From a virus: 58,666 nucleotides of DNA. The notes under the pieces were generated by a model. The model did no database searches. It was not told where the DNA came from and worked only from the letters and a program-made list of their open reading frames with translations. Position numbers and translations under genes: made by a program. The stretch is from the IMG/VR virus record IMGVR_UViG_3300010413_000002, positions 64,001-122,666 of that record. The stretch is one strand, 5' to 3'. Positions 1-5,500 of the stretch are shown here, one piece after another (positions within the stretch are counted from its first letter, which is position 1; every line of letters starts with the position of its first letter).

Positions 1-1
1 T

Positions 2-55
2 TTAGATAAATTAGAGAAAGATAGTCTTATTAAAATCTTTAATATAGACAAATAA
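2..55 (+). CDS. C-terminal end of a gene entering from the left
   Basis: An open frame runs from the window edge to a TAA at 53-55 and encodes the last 17 residues of a protein (ending FNIDK). An intrinsic terminator follows directly, which supports this being a real gene end. Too little is visible for a function. Confidence 0.5.
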   Translation, partial: LDKLEKDSLIKIFNIDK

Positions 56-57
56 TT

Positions 58-83
58 AAAACCGTGATATTTATCACGGTTTT
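58..83 (+). terminator. Intrinsic terminator
   Basis: An 11-bp perfect stem (58-68 with 73-83) closes a 4-nt loop. Its 3' arm ends in TTTT. It lies 3 nt after the stop codon of the leftmost partial gene and 22 nt before the next start codon. Confidence 0.75.
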
Positions 84-104
84 ATAATAAACAATCAGAG
101 AAAT

Positions 105-413
105 ATGAAAATATCAGAATATAAATGGTATGAATTAAAAAATTTATTTAGTAAATATATTTATAAACCAATTGATTGGCATTATAGATTTAATGATATT
201 CTTTGTAATATTTTAATAAAAAGTAAATTTTTTAATGATGATTATAAAAATAATACAATTAAAAGTATTTATAATGAAGCAATTGAAGACAATTTATTTG
301 AATATTATGATAATGAAAAAGAGGCAATAAAAATTAGCTGTGAAGAATTGTTGAGACTTTCTAAACAATTACAAGAGATAGCTGAAAAGAAATTAAAGGA
401 GTTGAAAAATTAA
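105..413 (+). CDS. Hypothetical small phage protein
   Basis: A 102-residue Lys/Glu/Asn-rich protein not assigned to a family. It is predicted helical, with a charged C-terminal helix (roughly residues 65-102) that could form a short coiled coil. It is the first gene of a five-gene plus-strand run (105-1579) with spacings of a few bases or small overlaps, which suggests one operon after the terminator at 58-83. The ATG at 105 is the only reasonable start. Confidence 0.6.
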   Translation: MKISEYKWYELKNLFSKYIYKPIDWHYRFNDILCNILIKSKFFNDDYKNNTIKSIYNEAIEDNLFEYYDNEKEAIKISCEELLRLSKQLQEIAEKKLKELKN

Positions 414-414
414 A

Positions 415-783
415 ATGAAAATAATAATAAAAACTAATAGCAAAGAAGAATGTTATAATTTATATGATAAAGATAGTGATCAATCTCATGATGGAGATGG
501 AGCTATAGAACTTATAGCAAATGTTTTTGAAAGAGAAAATGCTGTTTTAATAGCAAGGTTTTTAAATAAAAAAGAAAATCGTTTAAAGTATGACAAAAAA
601 GATAAAAATGGTAAAGATATTTATGAAGGAGATATTGTTCAAGTTTCCATAAAAGAAAAATTTGCTATAGAAGACGAGGTTTGTGTTATAGATGGAGTTT
701 TTAGCACAAGTAAGAATATAAATAATAAATCTTTAGAAGAACTAGGTTTAGAAAATATAGAGGTTATTAGAAGTTCTTATTAA
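415..783 (+). CDS. YopX-like phage protein
   Basis: A 122-residue protein. Residues about 60-77 carry the core of the YopX family, with the motif DKNGKDIYEGDIV followed by a small beta-rich region. The family is common in phage accessory regions and has no established function. The N-terminal 55 residues precede the YopX core and are not recognised. The gene starts 1 nt after the previous stop, consistent with translational coupling. Confidence 0.75.
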   Translation: MKIIIKTNSKEECYNLYDKDSDQSHDGDGAIELIANVFERENAVLIARFLNKKENRLKYDKKDKNGKDIYEGDIVQVSIKEKFAIEDEVCVIDGVFSTSKNINNKSLEELGLENIEVIRSSY

Positions 784-805
784 TTAAAAAAATAAAAGAA
801 GAATT

Positions 806-1087
806 ATGAGTTTGGCAACAGGAATAGTAGTAGGAATGTCTATGAAAGCAACTAAAGGTTTTTCAATGTGTCTTTCTAAATTACCTTTAAGTCTTAATAT
901 ATTGCTACATATGTTAATAGGCTTAGTATTTATTGTTTTTATTTGTGAAGCAGTATGTATTCTTAAAGAAGTTTATAAAGATTTTAAAAATAATGAAAGT
1001 TTAGAAATAATTTTATGTAGATTGTTTTTTTCTTTACTTTTTTTAATTTTAGGTTTGATACTGTTATTTTTAATGATAAATAGTTAA
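806..1087 (+). CDS. Small membrane protein
   Basis: A 93-residue protein with two clear hydrophobic segments, about residues 30-52 and 71-91, separated by a charged loop (KEVYKDFKNNE). It is probably inserted in the inner membrane with both ends on the same side. The family is not recognised. It is followed 1 nt later by another small two-segment membrane protein, so the pair may act together. Confidence 0.6.
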   Translation: MSLATGIVVGMSMKATKGFSMCLSKLPLSLNILLHMLIGLVFIVFICEAVCILKEVYKDFKNNESLEIILCRLFFSLLFLILGLILLFLMINS

Positions 1088-1088
1088 A

Positions 1089-1313
1089 ATGTTGAAAATA
1101 TTTAAATTAAAAACATTATGTTTTCCAATTATAACAATTATAATAATTTCGGTAGCAATTTGTAGTTTAATTGTTTATATGAAAATCACTCTTATGATTG
1201 CAATAAAATTTGGATTTTTATATGGTATTTTATTTATACTTAGTCCTTTTTTGTTATTTTTCTTTTATTTATGGATTAAAGCTATTATTAATGAATACAA
1301 AAAATTGAAATGA
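1089..1313 (+). CDS. Small membrane protein
   Basis: A 74-residue protein with two long hydrophobic stretches, about residues 11-31 and 39-63, and a basic C-terminal tail. No family is recognised. It begins 1 nt after the preceding membrane-protein gene and overlaps the next gene as ATGA, an arrangement typical of coupled translation in a phage operon. Confidence 0.55.
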   Translation: MLKIFKLKTLCFPIITIIIISVAICSLIVYMKITLMIAIKFGFLYGILFILSPFLLFFFYLWIKAIINEYKKLK

Positions 1314-1579
1314 GAAACAAAATAAAAAAAATTATAGAATGGCAAAATAATATATTAGAAACCTTTATAAACGATAGTTTAAACAATGCTATCCCTAAAA
1401 TCAAAGGAAAAACAACAAAAGGAAAACTTAAATGGAGAGGAATAAAACTTTGTAGCGTGATAAAAAGTTATCCTAATAAGTATTGGTTAACACAAAGAGG
1501 TAAAAAAATAAGTAAATATTTATTTATAGATTTTATAAAAAAAGATAATGAATTTTATCATAAAGCTTTTTTAAGATAA
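1310..1579 (+). CDS. Hypothetical basic protein
   Basis: An 89-residue very basic protein with clusters of Lys and Arg and a segment KTTKGKLKWRGIKLC that looks beta-rich. It could bind nucleic acid, but no motif proves this. Its start codon overlaps the preceding stop (ATGA at 1310). It is the last gene of the small plus-strand operon and converges on the minus-strand gene ending at 1585. Confidence 0.5.
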   Translation: MRNKIKKIIEWQNNILETFINDSLNNAIPKIKGKTTKGKLKWRGIKLCSVIKSYPNKYWLTQRGKKISKYLFIDFIKKDNEFYHKAFLR

Positions 1580-1584
1580 GTTTT

Positions 1585-1833
1585 TTAATTATTATCAGAC
1601 AAACTTCCTCTACCTTTAATAGAGCCAAATACTCCTCTTCTAAAATGCTTTTTTTTCTCTTCTACGTATTTAGCATCTAAGGTAGCACCTTTCTCTATAA
1701 CTTTCCAACCTTTAGACCATTCTCCATTCTCCTTGAGGTCTATAATTTTATTGATTTTAGCAAATTCACTAGGAATGAATGAAGTTGTAAAAGTATTTCC
1801 TTTTTGCAATTTGCATTGAGTATATGTTGACAT
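1585..1833 (-). CDS. Hypothetical conserved small phage protein
   Basis: An 82-residue protein. Its layout (an N-terminal YTQCKLQKGNTFTTSFIPSEFA, then Lys-rich beta segments and a WKVIEKG motif) resembles a small uncharacterised protein seen in many phages. The C-terminus is basic (KKKHFRRG). No function can be assigned. It is the most downstream gene of a minus-strand group (1585-2623). Confidence 0.6.
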   Translation of the reverse strand: MSTYTQCKLQKGNTFTTSFIPSEFAKINKIIDLKENGEWSKGWKVIEKGATLDAKYVEEKKKHFRRGVFGSIKGRGSLSDNN

Positions 1834-1836
1834 ATT

Positions 1837-2201
1837 TTAATTATTAATAAAATTCATTTCTTTAAAAACTTTTTCTCTAATTTGTTTTTTTTGTTCTTCT
1901 TTTTTTCTTTTTCTTTCTTCTTCAAATTTAACTGAAGCCTTTTCAGATTCTCTTCTTTTTTTTCTATATATATCATAAAAAGTATCAAATAACAAACAAG
2001 ATTCTTCAATGTTTAAATCTATTTCAATATATTCAGAATAATTATTTTTATCTTTTCCTTTTATCTTAAGGTTTGCAGTAAATTCTTCAAAAAGAATTCT
2101 TGTTCAAGTTTTTTATTGCAAAAATTAAAATAACCATTCATTTTTGATGTAAAAATTTCAGCGTTATCTATTATTTTTTGTATTTCTGGTTTTATTATCA
2201 T
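1837..2201 (-). pseudogene. Frameshifted gene, paralogue of the gene at 7609-8025
   Basis: An ATG at 2201 opens a frame (MIIKPEIQKIIDNAEIF) that runs into a T5 homopolymer at 2089-2093 (plus-strand A5) and then stops after 46 residues. The other frame after that homopolymer is open to a TAA at 1837 and continues sensibly (EEFTANLKIKGK). A one-base change in the run restores about 120 residues. The restored protein resembles the product of 7609-8025 in order: a start IEEIANNAEKF versus IQKIIDNAEIF, an EE..LL block, then a KKR-rich coiled tail. A genuine mutation, a sequencing error at the homopolymer, or unproven recoding are all possible. No canonical -1 slippery heptamer is present. Confidence 0.6.
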
Positions 2202-2412
2202 TTTTTATTATTTTATTATTTTTTGTAAATTCTTTTAAGAAATTGGGAGTTGTATCTATTAAAACTTCGTTTTTATCATATTCATATTTTATCTTAAAGA
2301 AATCATCTAATGCTATTCTTATTTGCATTGATTCTGAAATCCCACTAATTTTAGTGTTGTATTTAAGTATAGAATTTTGATAATCGTTTAAATAAATTTG
2401 TTTTCTTATCAT
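2164..2412 (-). CDS. Ribbon-helix-helix (CopG-like) DNA-binding protein
   Basis: The start is placed at the ATG at 2412 because the protein then begins MIRKQIYLNDYQNSIL, the usual start of a ribbon-helix-helix domain: a short basic strand followed by helices with SESMQIRIALDDF. An upstream in-frame ATG at 2454 would add 14 residues that do not fit the family. Such proteins dimerise and bind operators through the N-terminal strand. The C-terminal 35 residues are Asn/Lys-rich. It overlaps the flanking genes slightly on both sides. Its target is unknown and could be a local operator. Confidence 0.65.
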   Translation of the reverse strand: MIRKQIYLNDYQNSILKYNTKISGISESMQIRIALDDFFKIKYEYDKNEVLIDTTPNFLKEFTKNNKIIKNDNKTRNTKNNR

Positions 2413-2437
2413 GTTAAATTGTTTTATAATTATAGTT

Positions 2438-2623
2438 TTAACACCAAATTTCATAAGGTTTAGTATATGGATTTAATTCTTTATTAGGAATTAGATATGG
2501 AATTTGTATATATTCATAATGTTTCTGTGGATTAAGTCTGTATTCTTCTATTACTTTTTTTAGAGCGAATATTTCTTTTTCTAATTCAGAGATTTTCTTT
2601 TTTAATTTTTCTACTTCTGACAT
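2438..2623 (-). CDS. Small coiled-coil protein
   Basis: A 61-residue protein whose first 28 residues form a heptad-like coiled coil (leucine, isoleucine and valine positions alternating with Lys/Glu). A Pro/Tyr-rich tail ending YEIWC follows. It is the first gene of a minus-strand group and lies about 53 nt downstream of a minus-strand ACTTCC element. The function is not recognised. Confidence 0.5.
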   Translation of the reverse strand: MSEVEKLKKKISELEKEIFALKKVIEEYRLNPQKHYEYIQIPYLIPNKELNPYTKPYEIWC

Positions 2624-2682
2624 AAAGCTTGACTTTATTGATAATATACATTATTATAATGTATAATTTTAACTACGGAAGT
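2624..2682 (-). promoter_or_regulatory. Minus-strand leader with ACTTCC element
   Basis: On the minus strand ACTTCCG (ACTTCC at 2682-2677) is followed by TATACA and TATAAT-like boxes and then the ATG at 2623. The same ACTTCC(C/G) element lies about 50 nt before starts at 13766 (minus) and at 15539, 21765, 32678 and 34591 (plus). It may be a promoter or leader element. The gap to the TATAAT-like boxes is not constant between copies. Confidence 0.4.
2629..2657 (+). promoter_or_regulatory. Possible sigma70-like promoter for tRNA-Glu
   Basis: TTGACT (2629-2634), a 17-nt spacer and TATTAT (2652-2657) precede the plus-strand tRNA-Glu gene by about 30 nt. The region is AT-rich, so the -10 call is weak. 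Confidence 0.35.
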
Positions 2683-2686
2683 CAAA

Positions 2687-2758
2687 GGTTTCTTCGTCTA
2701 ATGGTTAGGACGTCAGCTTTTCACGTTGGCAATACGGGTTCGAGTCCCGTAGAGACCA
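2687..2758 (+). tRNA. tRNA-Glu (TTC)
   Basis: The 7-bp acceptor stem GGTTTCT/AGAGACC has one G-T pair. The anticodon loop TTTTCAC gives TTC, and the T-arm is CGGGTTCGAGTCCCG. CCA is not encoded. The gene stands alone about 1 kb before the main tRNA cluster. Confidence 0.9.
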
Positions 2759-2785
2759 CAAATAACAAAGGAAAAACTTAAAAAA

Positions 2786-2956
2786 TTAATTAATTAAGCT
2801 AATAAAGCAAAGTGTAGTAAAAAATAAGCCTAAAACTCCGAATATTGTACTAGGATGAATATTTCCTTCGAATTTTTTTCCATTTTTCCAACCGTATATA
2901 AACAGAAATAAAAAGAATAAAAACCAAAATGTACAAAGAATATATTTTACTATCAT
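2786..2956 (-). CDS. Small membrane protein (56 residues)
   Basis: An ATG at 2956 opens a 56-codon frame ending with TAA at 2786. The product has two hydrophobic segments, about residues 4-21 (ILCTFWFLFFLFLFIYGW) and 38-54, separated by a short KNGKKFEGN loop. It is too short for most gene callers. It follows the endonuclease ORF and tRNA-like 3' end on the same strand and may be co-transcribed with them. No family is recognised. Confidence 0.5.
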   Translation of the reverse strand: MIVKYILCTFWFLFFLFLFIYGWKNGKKFEGNIHPSTIFGVLGLFFTTLCFISLIN

Positions 2957-2970
2957 AATTTATTTAAAAA

Positions 2971-2997
2971 GTGAGAGAGACAAGGATTTGCACCTTA
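2971..2997 (-). other. tRNA-Leu-like 3' end (T-arm and acceptor)
   Basis: On the minus strand this reads as a T-arm (TAAGG, loop TGCAAAT, CCTTG) followed by CTCTCTC and AC. That acceptor strand pairs exactly with GAGAGAG at 3459-3453, about 470 nt upstream. One extra T lies between T-arm and acceptor, so it is at best a decayed or atypical tRNA end. Confidence 0.5.
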
Positions 2998-3432
2998 TCT
3001 AACCCAATTAACTTTAAATTCTTCAAAATTATTACTTTTTTTTGTTTTGTTGATATTTCCTTTCGGATAAAAAGTAATACTTCTTCTTCCTAATATTTTT
3101 TCTATAGGAATTAGATATACCGACATAGTCTCTTTCTCTATAGCACATAATAAATCAAAAGATTTATTAGTATATTTTTTATTTATTCTTCTATTGCTTC
3201 CTCTTATATGAGAGGTAACACAACTAATTAAATATCTTTTCTTAGAATTATCAAAATATATAGTTTTAACCTGAACTCTAATTAATTTATTCCATAAATC
3301 ACTTCCGATTACTAAATCATACTCATTAAAGTCATTAATTGGCTTAGATACAACAGACCCTATGCTAACAAAATAAGCCATTGCCAACAACTCACTAACA
3401 GTTCCGTTTCTATGTGTTTTTATATTACTCAT
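2995..3432 (-). CDS. PD-(D/E)XK endonuclease, I-Ssp6803I/PDDEXK_5-like
   Basis: A 145-residue protein from the ATG at 3432. A GTG at 3453 would add seven residues read from a tRNA-like sequence, so it was not chosen. The order G-x-VSE-x-LAMAYFVSIG, then NEYDLVIG, then VQVKTIYF matches the PD-(D/E)XK fold: a helix Glu, the catalytic Asp in YDLV, and the Q-V-K strand. Length and motifs fit the family of group-I-intron endonucleases that includes I-Ssp6803I, which is encoded within a cyanobacterial tRNA gene. Here the ORF lies exactly between tRNA-Leu-like 5' and 3' ends. A homing endonuclease is the favoured role; another PD-(D/E)XK nuclease is possible. Confidence 0.65.
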   Translation of the reverse strand: MSNIKTHRNGTVSELLAMAYFVSIGSVVSKPINDFNEYDLVIGSDLWNKLIRVQVKTIYFDNSKKRYLISCVTSHIRGSNRRINKKYTNKSFDLLCAIEKETMSVYLIPIEKILGRRSITFYPKGNINKTKKSNNFEEFKVNWVR

Positions 3433-3440
3433 ATTTTTTT

Positions 3441-3461
3441 CTAATTCCGCCACTCTCTCAC
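3441..3461 (-). other. tRNA-Leu-like 5' end (acceptor and D-arm start)
   Basis: The minus strand reads GTGAGAGAG then TGGCGGAATTAG. This is the typical start of a bacterial tRNA-Leu: a 7-nt acceptor, T8-G9, then GCGGAATT. The sequence then departs from tRNA and enters the endonuclease ORF nine nt later. GAGAGAG pairs perfectly with the CTCTCTC of the 3' end at 2971-2997. Confidence 0.5.
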
Positions 3462-3586
3462 ATAATAATTTAGGTGGGGAAATAAAAGCGTTTAATTCCT
3501 TTCTTTTTTCTTCTATTTATTATTCTACGTTTATAATAAATTTTCTCTTTTAAATACGTTAAAAGTTTAGAAAGTTTCCCCTTATC

Positions 3587-3610
3587 CCTCAAAACTTAAA
3601 AGTTTTGAGG
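3587..3610. terminator. Strong hairpin in the leader or intergenic region
   Basis: A perfect 10-bp stem CCTCAAAACT/AGTTTTGAGG closes a TAAA loop and is followed on the plus strand by TTTT. It could terminate plus-strand transcription. It could also fold within the long minus-strand leader of the endonuclease gene. A second stem, TGAGATA/TATCTCA, lies at 3627-3644. Confidence 0.5.
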
Positions 3611-3650
3611 TTTTCAAACAACTAAATGAGATAGGTTTATCTCAAGATTT

Positions 3651-3678
3651 ATTATAAAGTATACTTTGTAAATATCAA
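3651..3678 (-). promoter_or_regulatory. Sigma70-like promoter
   Basis: On the minus strand TTGATA (3678-3673), a 16-nt spacer and TATAAT (3656-3651) are seen. The predicted transcript starts just before the 7-bp hairpin at 3627-3644 and has a leader of about 190 nt before the tRNA-like 5' end and endonuclease ORF. Confidence 0.55.
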
Positions 3679-3686
3679 GAAAAATC

Positions 3687-3715
3687 TTGCTTTTTATATA
3701 AAGAAAGATTAATTT
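3687..3715 (+). promoter_or_regulatory. Possible promoter of the tRNA cluster
   Basis: TTGCTT (3687-3692), 17 nt and TAATTT (3710-3715) lie just before the first tRNA of the cluster. An alternative -10 is TATATA at 3715-3720. It is weak, but it is the only candidate close enough. A small CAAGA/TCTTG hairpin overlaps the -35 box. Confidence 0.3.
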
Positions 3716-3726
3716 ATATAATTAAT

Positions 3727-3813
3727 GGGCAAACGCTGCAGTGGGAGAGGCAGGCTTCGCTGTAAACGAAGTACTTTTTAGTTTAGTTGGTTCGAATCCA
3801 TCTTTGCCCACCA
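3727..3813 (+). tRNA. tRNA-Tyr (GTA)
   Basis: Acceptor GGGCAAA/TTTGCCC, anticodon stem CTTCG/CGAAG with loop CTGTAAA (GTA), a long variable arm as in bacterial tRNA-Tyr, and an encoded CCA. First gene of the sixteen-tRNA cluster. Confidence 0.92.
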
Positions 3814-3851
3814 ATTTGACAAATCATAAAATATAATATACAATAAAATCA

Positions 3852-3922
3852 AAGGGCTTGGTTCAAAAGTAGAACGACGGTCTCCAAAACCGTAGACGAG
3901 GGAGCATTACCTTCAGCCTTTG
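3852..3922 (+). tRNA. tRNA-Trp (CCA)
   Basis: Acceptor AAGGGCT/AGCCTTT (one G-T), anticodon stem ACGGT/ACCGT, loop CTCCAAA (CCA). The T-stem GAGGG/CCTTC encloses the atypical loop AGCATTA, which lacks the usual TTC. No 3' CCA is encoded. Confidence 0.78.
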
Positions 3923-3927
3923 CATGT

Positions 3928-4003
3928 GTTAGGCGTAGTTTAATGGTTAAAACAACAGGTTGTGGTTCTGTTAATGTCGGTTCGACTCCGATCGTTTAAC
4001 CCA
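3928..4003 (+). tRNA. tRNA-His (GTG)
   Basis: Acceptor TTAGGCG/CGTTTAA with an extra G at position -1 opposite C73, the identity feature of bacterial tRNA-His. The anticodon loop TTGTGGT gives GTG, the T-arm is GTCGG/CCGAT, and CCA is encoded. Because G-1 is already in the DNA, the phage Thg1-like protein should not be needed to add it. Confidence 0.9.
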
Positions 4004-4008
4004 AATTA

Positions 4009-4089
4009 CCGCCCATGATGGAATGGTAGACATGAGAGACTTAAAATCTCTTGGCTTATGCCGTGCTTGTTCGAGTCAAGCTGGGCGGA
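4009..4089 (+). tRNA. tRNA-Leu (TAA)
   Basis: Acceptor CCGCCCA/TGGGCGG, anticodon stem AGAGA/TCTCT with loop CTTAAAA (TAA), a long variable arm, and T-loop TTCGAGT. No CCA is encoded. Confidence 0.9.
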
Positions 4090-4098
4090 CATAAATTA

Positions 4099-4182
4099 GC
4101 TCCTATGGCGAAACTGGTAAACGCGGTAGATTTAGAATCTATTTTCCTACGGGAAGTAAGAGTTTAAATCTCTTTTGGAGTA
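4099..4182 (+). tRNA. tRNA-Leu (TAG)
   Basis: Class II tRNA starting GCTCCTA-TGGCG. Anticodon loop TTTAGAA gives TAG. T-stem AAGAG/CTCTT with loop TTTAAAT. The acceptor has one mismatch and one G-T pair. No CCA is encoded. Confidence 0.85.
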
Positions 4183-4185
4183 CAT

Positions 4186-4274
4186 GGAAGATTGACCGAG
4201 TTGGTAAGGTAGCGGATTGCTAATCCGTACAACGTTAACGCGTTGCATAGGTTCGAGTCCTATATCTTCCGCCA
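4186..4274 (+). tRNA. tRNA-Ser (GCT)
   Basis: Acceptor GGAAGAT/ATCTTCC, anticodon loop TTGCTAA (GCT), a long variable stem-loop, T-loop TTCGAGT, and an encoded GCCA end. Confidence 0.92.
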
Positions 4275-4276
4275 AC

Positions 4277-4352
4277 GTCTTCGTAACTCAGTGGTTAGAG
4301 TACGTTCCTTTTAAGAACGGAGTCCTTGGTTCAAATCCAAGCGGAGACGCCA
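4277..4352 (+). tRNA. tRNA-Lys (TTT)
   Basis: Acceptor GTCTTCG/CGGAGAC, anticodon stem CGTTC/GAACG with loop CTTTTAA (TTT), T-arm with TTCAAAT, and an encoded CCA. Confidence 0.93.
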
Positions 4353-4353
4353 A

Positions 4354-4429
4354 GTTAACATAGCTCAGTGGATAGAGCAAGTGCCTTCTAAGCACTAGGT
4401 CGGAAGTTCGAATCTTTCTGTTAACGCCA
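4354..4429 (+). tRNA. tRNA-Arg (TCT)
   Basis: Acceptor GTTAACA/TGTTAAC, anticodon stem AGTGC/GCACT with loop CTTCTAA (TCT), T-loop TTCGAAT, and an encoded CCA. It reads AGA, the dominant Arg codon here. Confidence 0.93.
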
Positions 4430-4430
4430 T

Positions 4431-4506
4431 TCTCTTGTAGCTCAATTGGCAGAGCGATTGACTGTTAATCAATAGGTTACTGGTTCGACCCCAGTCAAGA
4501 GAGCCA
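4431..4506 (+). tRNA. tRNA-Asn (GTT)
   Basis: Acceptor TCTCTTG/CAAGAGA, anticodon stem ATTGA/TCAAT with loop CTGTTAA (GTT), and an encoded CCA. Confidence 0.93.
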
Positions 4507-4507
4507 T

Positions 4508-4583
4508 ACACAAATAGCTTAATGGTTAAAGCAACGATATTATACGTCGGAGATTGAAAGTTCAAGTCTTTCTTTGTGTACCA
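4508..4583 (+). tRNA. tRNA-Ile (TAT), reads ATA
   Basis: Acceptor ACACAAA/TTTGTGT, D-stem GCTT/AAGC, T-stem GAAAG/CTTTC, and an encoded CCA. The anticodon loop ATTATAC gives TAT. The anticodon stem ACGAT/GTCGG has three Watson-Crick pairs, one wobble and one mismatch, so the assignment is slightly less certain. Most bacteria read ATA with a lysidine-modified CAT anticodon, so a TAT anticodon is notable. Confidence 0.75.
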
Positions 4584-4588
4584 AAATT

Positions 4589-4676
4589 GGAAAGTAAACT
4601 GATAAGGTATCAGACCTGACTTGAAATCAGAGGGTACGTTTACGCGTATGGGTTTCGATTACTCTGCTTTCCGCCA
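4589..4676 (+). tRNA. tRNA-Ser (TGA)
   Basis: Acceptor GGAAAGT/GCTTTCC, anticodon loop CTTGAAA (TGA), a long variable arm and an encoded CCA. The T-arm uses TTCGATT with a short stem. Confidence 0.88.
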
Positions 4677-4677
4677 A

Positions 4678-4754
4678 GCTGTCTTAGCTCAATTGGCAGT
4701 AGCAACTGACTTGTAATCAGTAGGTTGAGAGTTCAAGCCTCTCAGACAGCACCA
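4678..4754 (+). tRNA. tRNA-Thr (TGT)
   Basis: Acceptor GCTGTCT/AGACAGC, anticodon stem ACTGA/TCAGT with loop CTTGTAA (TGT), and an encoded ACCA end. Confidence 0.93.
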
Positions 4755-4755
4755 C

Positions 4756-4830
4756 GGAACGATAGCTCAACGGTAGAGTGTTCGACTGTCTATCGAATGG
4801 TTGCGGGTTCAAATCCCGTTCGTTCCGCCA
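4756..4830 (+). tRNA. tRNA-Asp (GTC)
   Basis: Acceptor GGAACGA/TCGTTCC, anticodon stem TTCGA/TCGAA with loop CTGTCTA (GTC), and an encoded GCCA end. Confidence 0.93.
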
Positions 4831-4835
4831 TATAT

Positions 4836-4911
4836 ACAGCCTTAGCTCAATTGGTAGAGCGATTCCCTTACAAGGAATTGGTCGTAGGTTCAAATCCTAC
4901 AGGCTGTACCA
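4836..4911 (+). tRNA. tRNA-Val (TAC)
   Basis: Acceptor ACAGCCT/AGGCTGT, anticodon stem ATTCC/GGAAT with loop CTTACAA (TAC), and an encoded ACCA end. Confidence 0.93.
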
Positions 4912-4985
4912 TCGGAGGTCGTCTAATGGTAGGACGTGTTCCTTTGAAGAACAAAATAGAGGTTCGATACCTTTTCTCCGAACCA
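4912..4985 (+). tRNA. tRNA-Gln (TTG)
   Basis: Acceptor TCGGAGG/TCTCCGA, anticodon stem TGTTC/GAACA with loop CTTTGAA (TTG), and an encoded ACCA end. It abuts the flanking tRNAs, so processing of a shared transcript is implied. Confidence 0.92.
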
Positions 4986-5060
4986 GCGAGTGTAGTATAA
5001 TGGCTATTATGCTTGGCTTCCAACCAAGAGACGCGAGTTCGATTCTCGCTACTCGCACCA
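4986..5060 (+). tRNA. tRNA-Gly (TCC)
   Basis: Acceptor GCGAGTG/TACTCGC, anticodon stem CTTGG/CCAAG with loop CTTCCAA (TCC), and an encoded ACCA end. Last gene of the sixteen-tRNA cluster. Confidence 0.93.
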
Positions 5061-5061
5061 T

Positions 5062-5167
5062 ACTTCCCTAAAAAATTGATTATAAATATAATTAAATTAC
5101 TGTTTTAAGCAGGATTATTCGTATTAAGCGAGTGATATTTATTTATTAATTAATTTAGGTATTTATT
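5062..5167 (+). promoter_or_regulatory. Leader with ACTTCCCTAAAA element
   Basis: ACTTCC (5062-5067) followed by CTAAAAAATTGAT and TATAAA lies immediately after the tRNA cluster and about 100 nt before the ATG at 5168. It matches the element before the terL, gpK-like, fibre and protease genes, but here the distance to the start codon is longer. Confidence 0.4.
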
Positions 5168-5500
5168 ATGTATACATTGAAAATAGAATCAGATAATGGT
5201 TTTTGCTATGTTAACCTACCAAAGAAATTTAAATTCAATTTCAATTCCAAGAATTTTTATATAAGTGAACATATGTTAAATTTAAGACCGTATTTAGTAG
5301 ATGTAATAGTTAGAAACCCTAACGAAAACAATTACAAAATAGAAAAAGATAAATCGGAAGAGGGTGTTTTAATTTATGTTTTTCTACAAAAATTTAAAGA
5401 TATTGAATATTTTTCAGAAAATGGCGAAAGATGTAAAATCTTTTTTAATGGAGACGCTTATCTTGTAAAAGAAGGCGGAAGAACAATAGAAAAGTTTTAA
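5168..5500 (+). CDS. Hypothetical protein
   Basis: A 110-residue soluble, mostly beta-predicted protein with no recognisable family. It stands alone on the plus strand between the tRNA cluster and a gene-free region. It is preceded by the ACTTCC leader and followed by two inverted repeats, so it looks like its own transcription unit. Confidence 0.55.
   Translation: MYTLKIESDNGFCYVNLPKKFKFNFNSKNFYISEHMLNLRPYLVDVIVRNPNENNYKIEKDKSEEGVLIYVFLQKFKDIEYFSENGERCKIFFNGDAYLVKEGGRTIEKF

Noticed and set aside
3433-3453. GTG start of the PD-(D/E)XK endonuclease
   Set aside because: The codons between the GTG and the ATG at 3432 are the tRNA-Leu-like 5' end, and the family normally begins near the ATG.
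4725-5071. Two long overlapping plus-strand reading frames across the last tRNAs of the cluster
   Set aside because: They run through four or more perfectly folding tRNA genes and encode low-complexity read-through of tRNA sequence. No ribosome-binding site fits.
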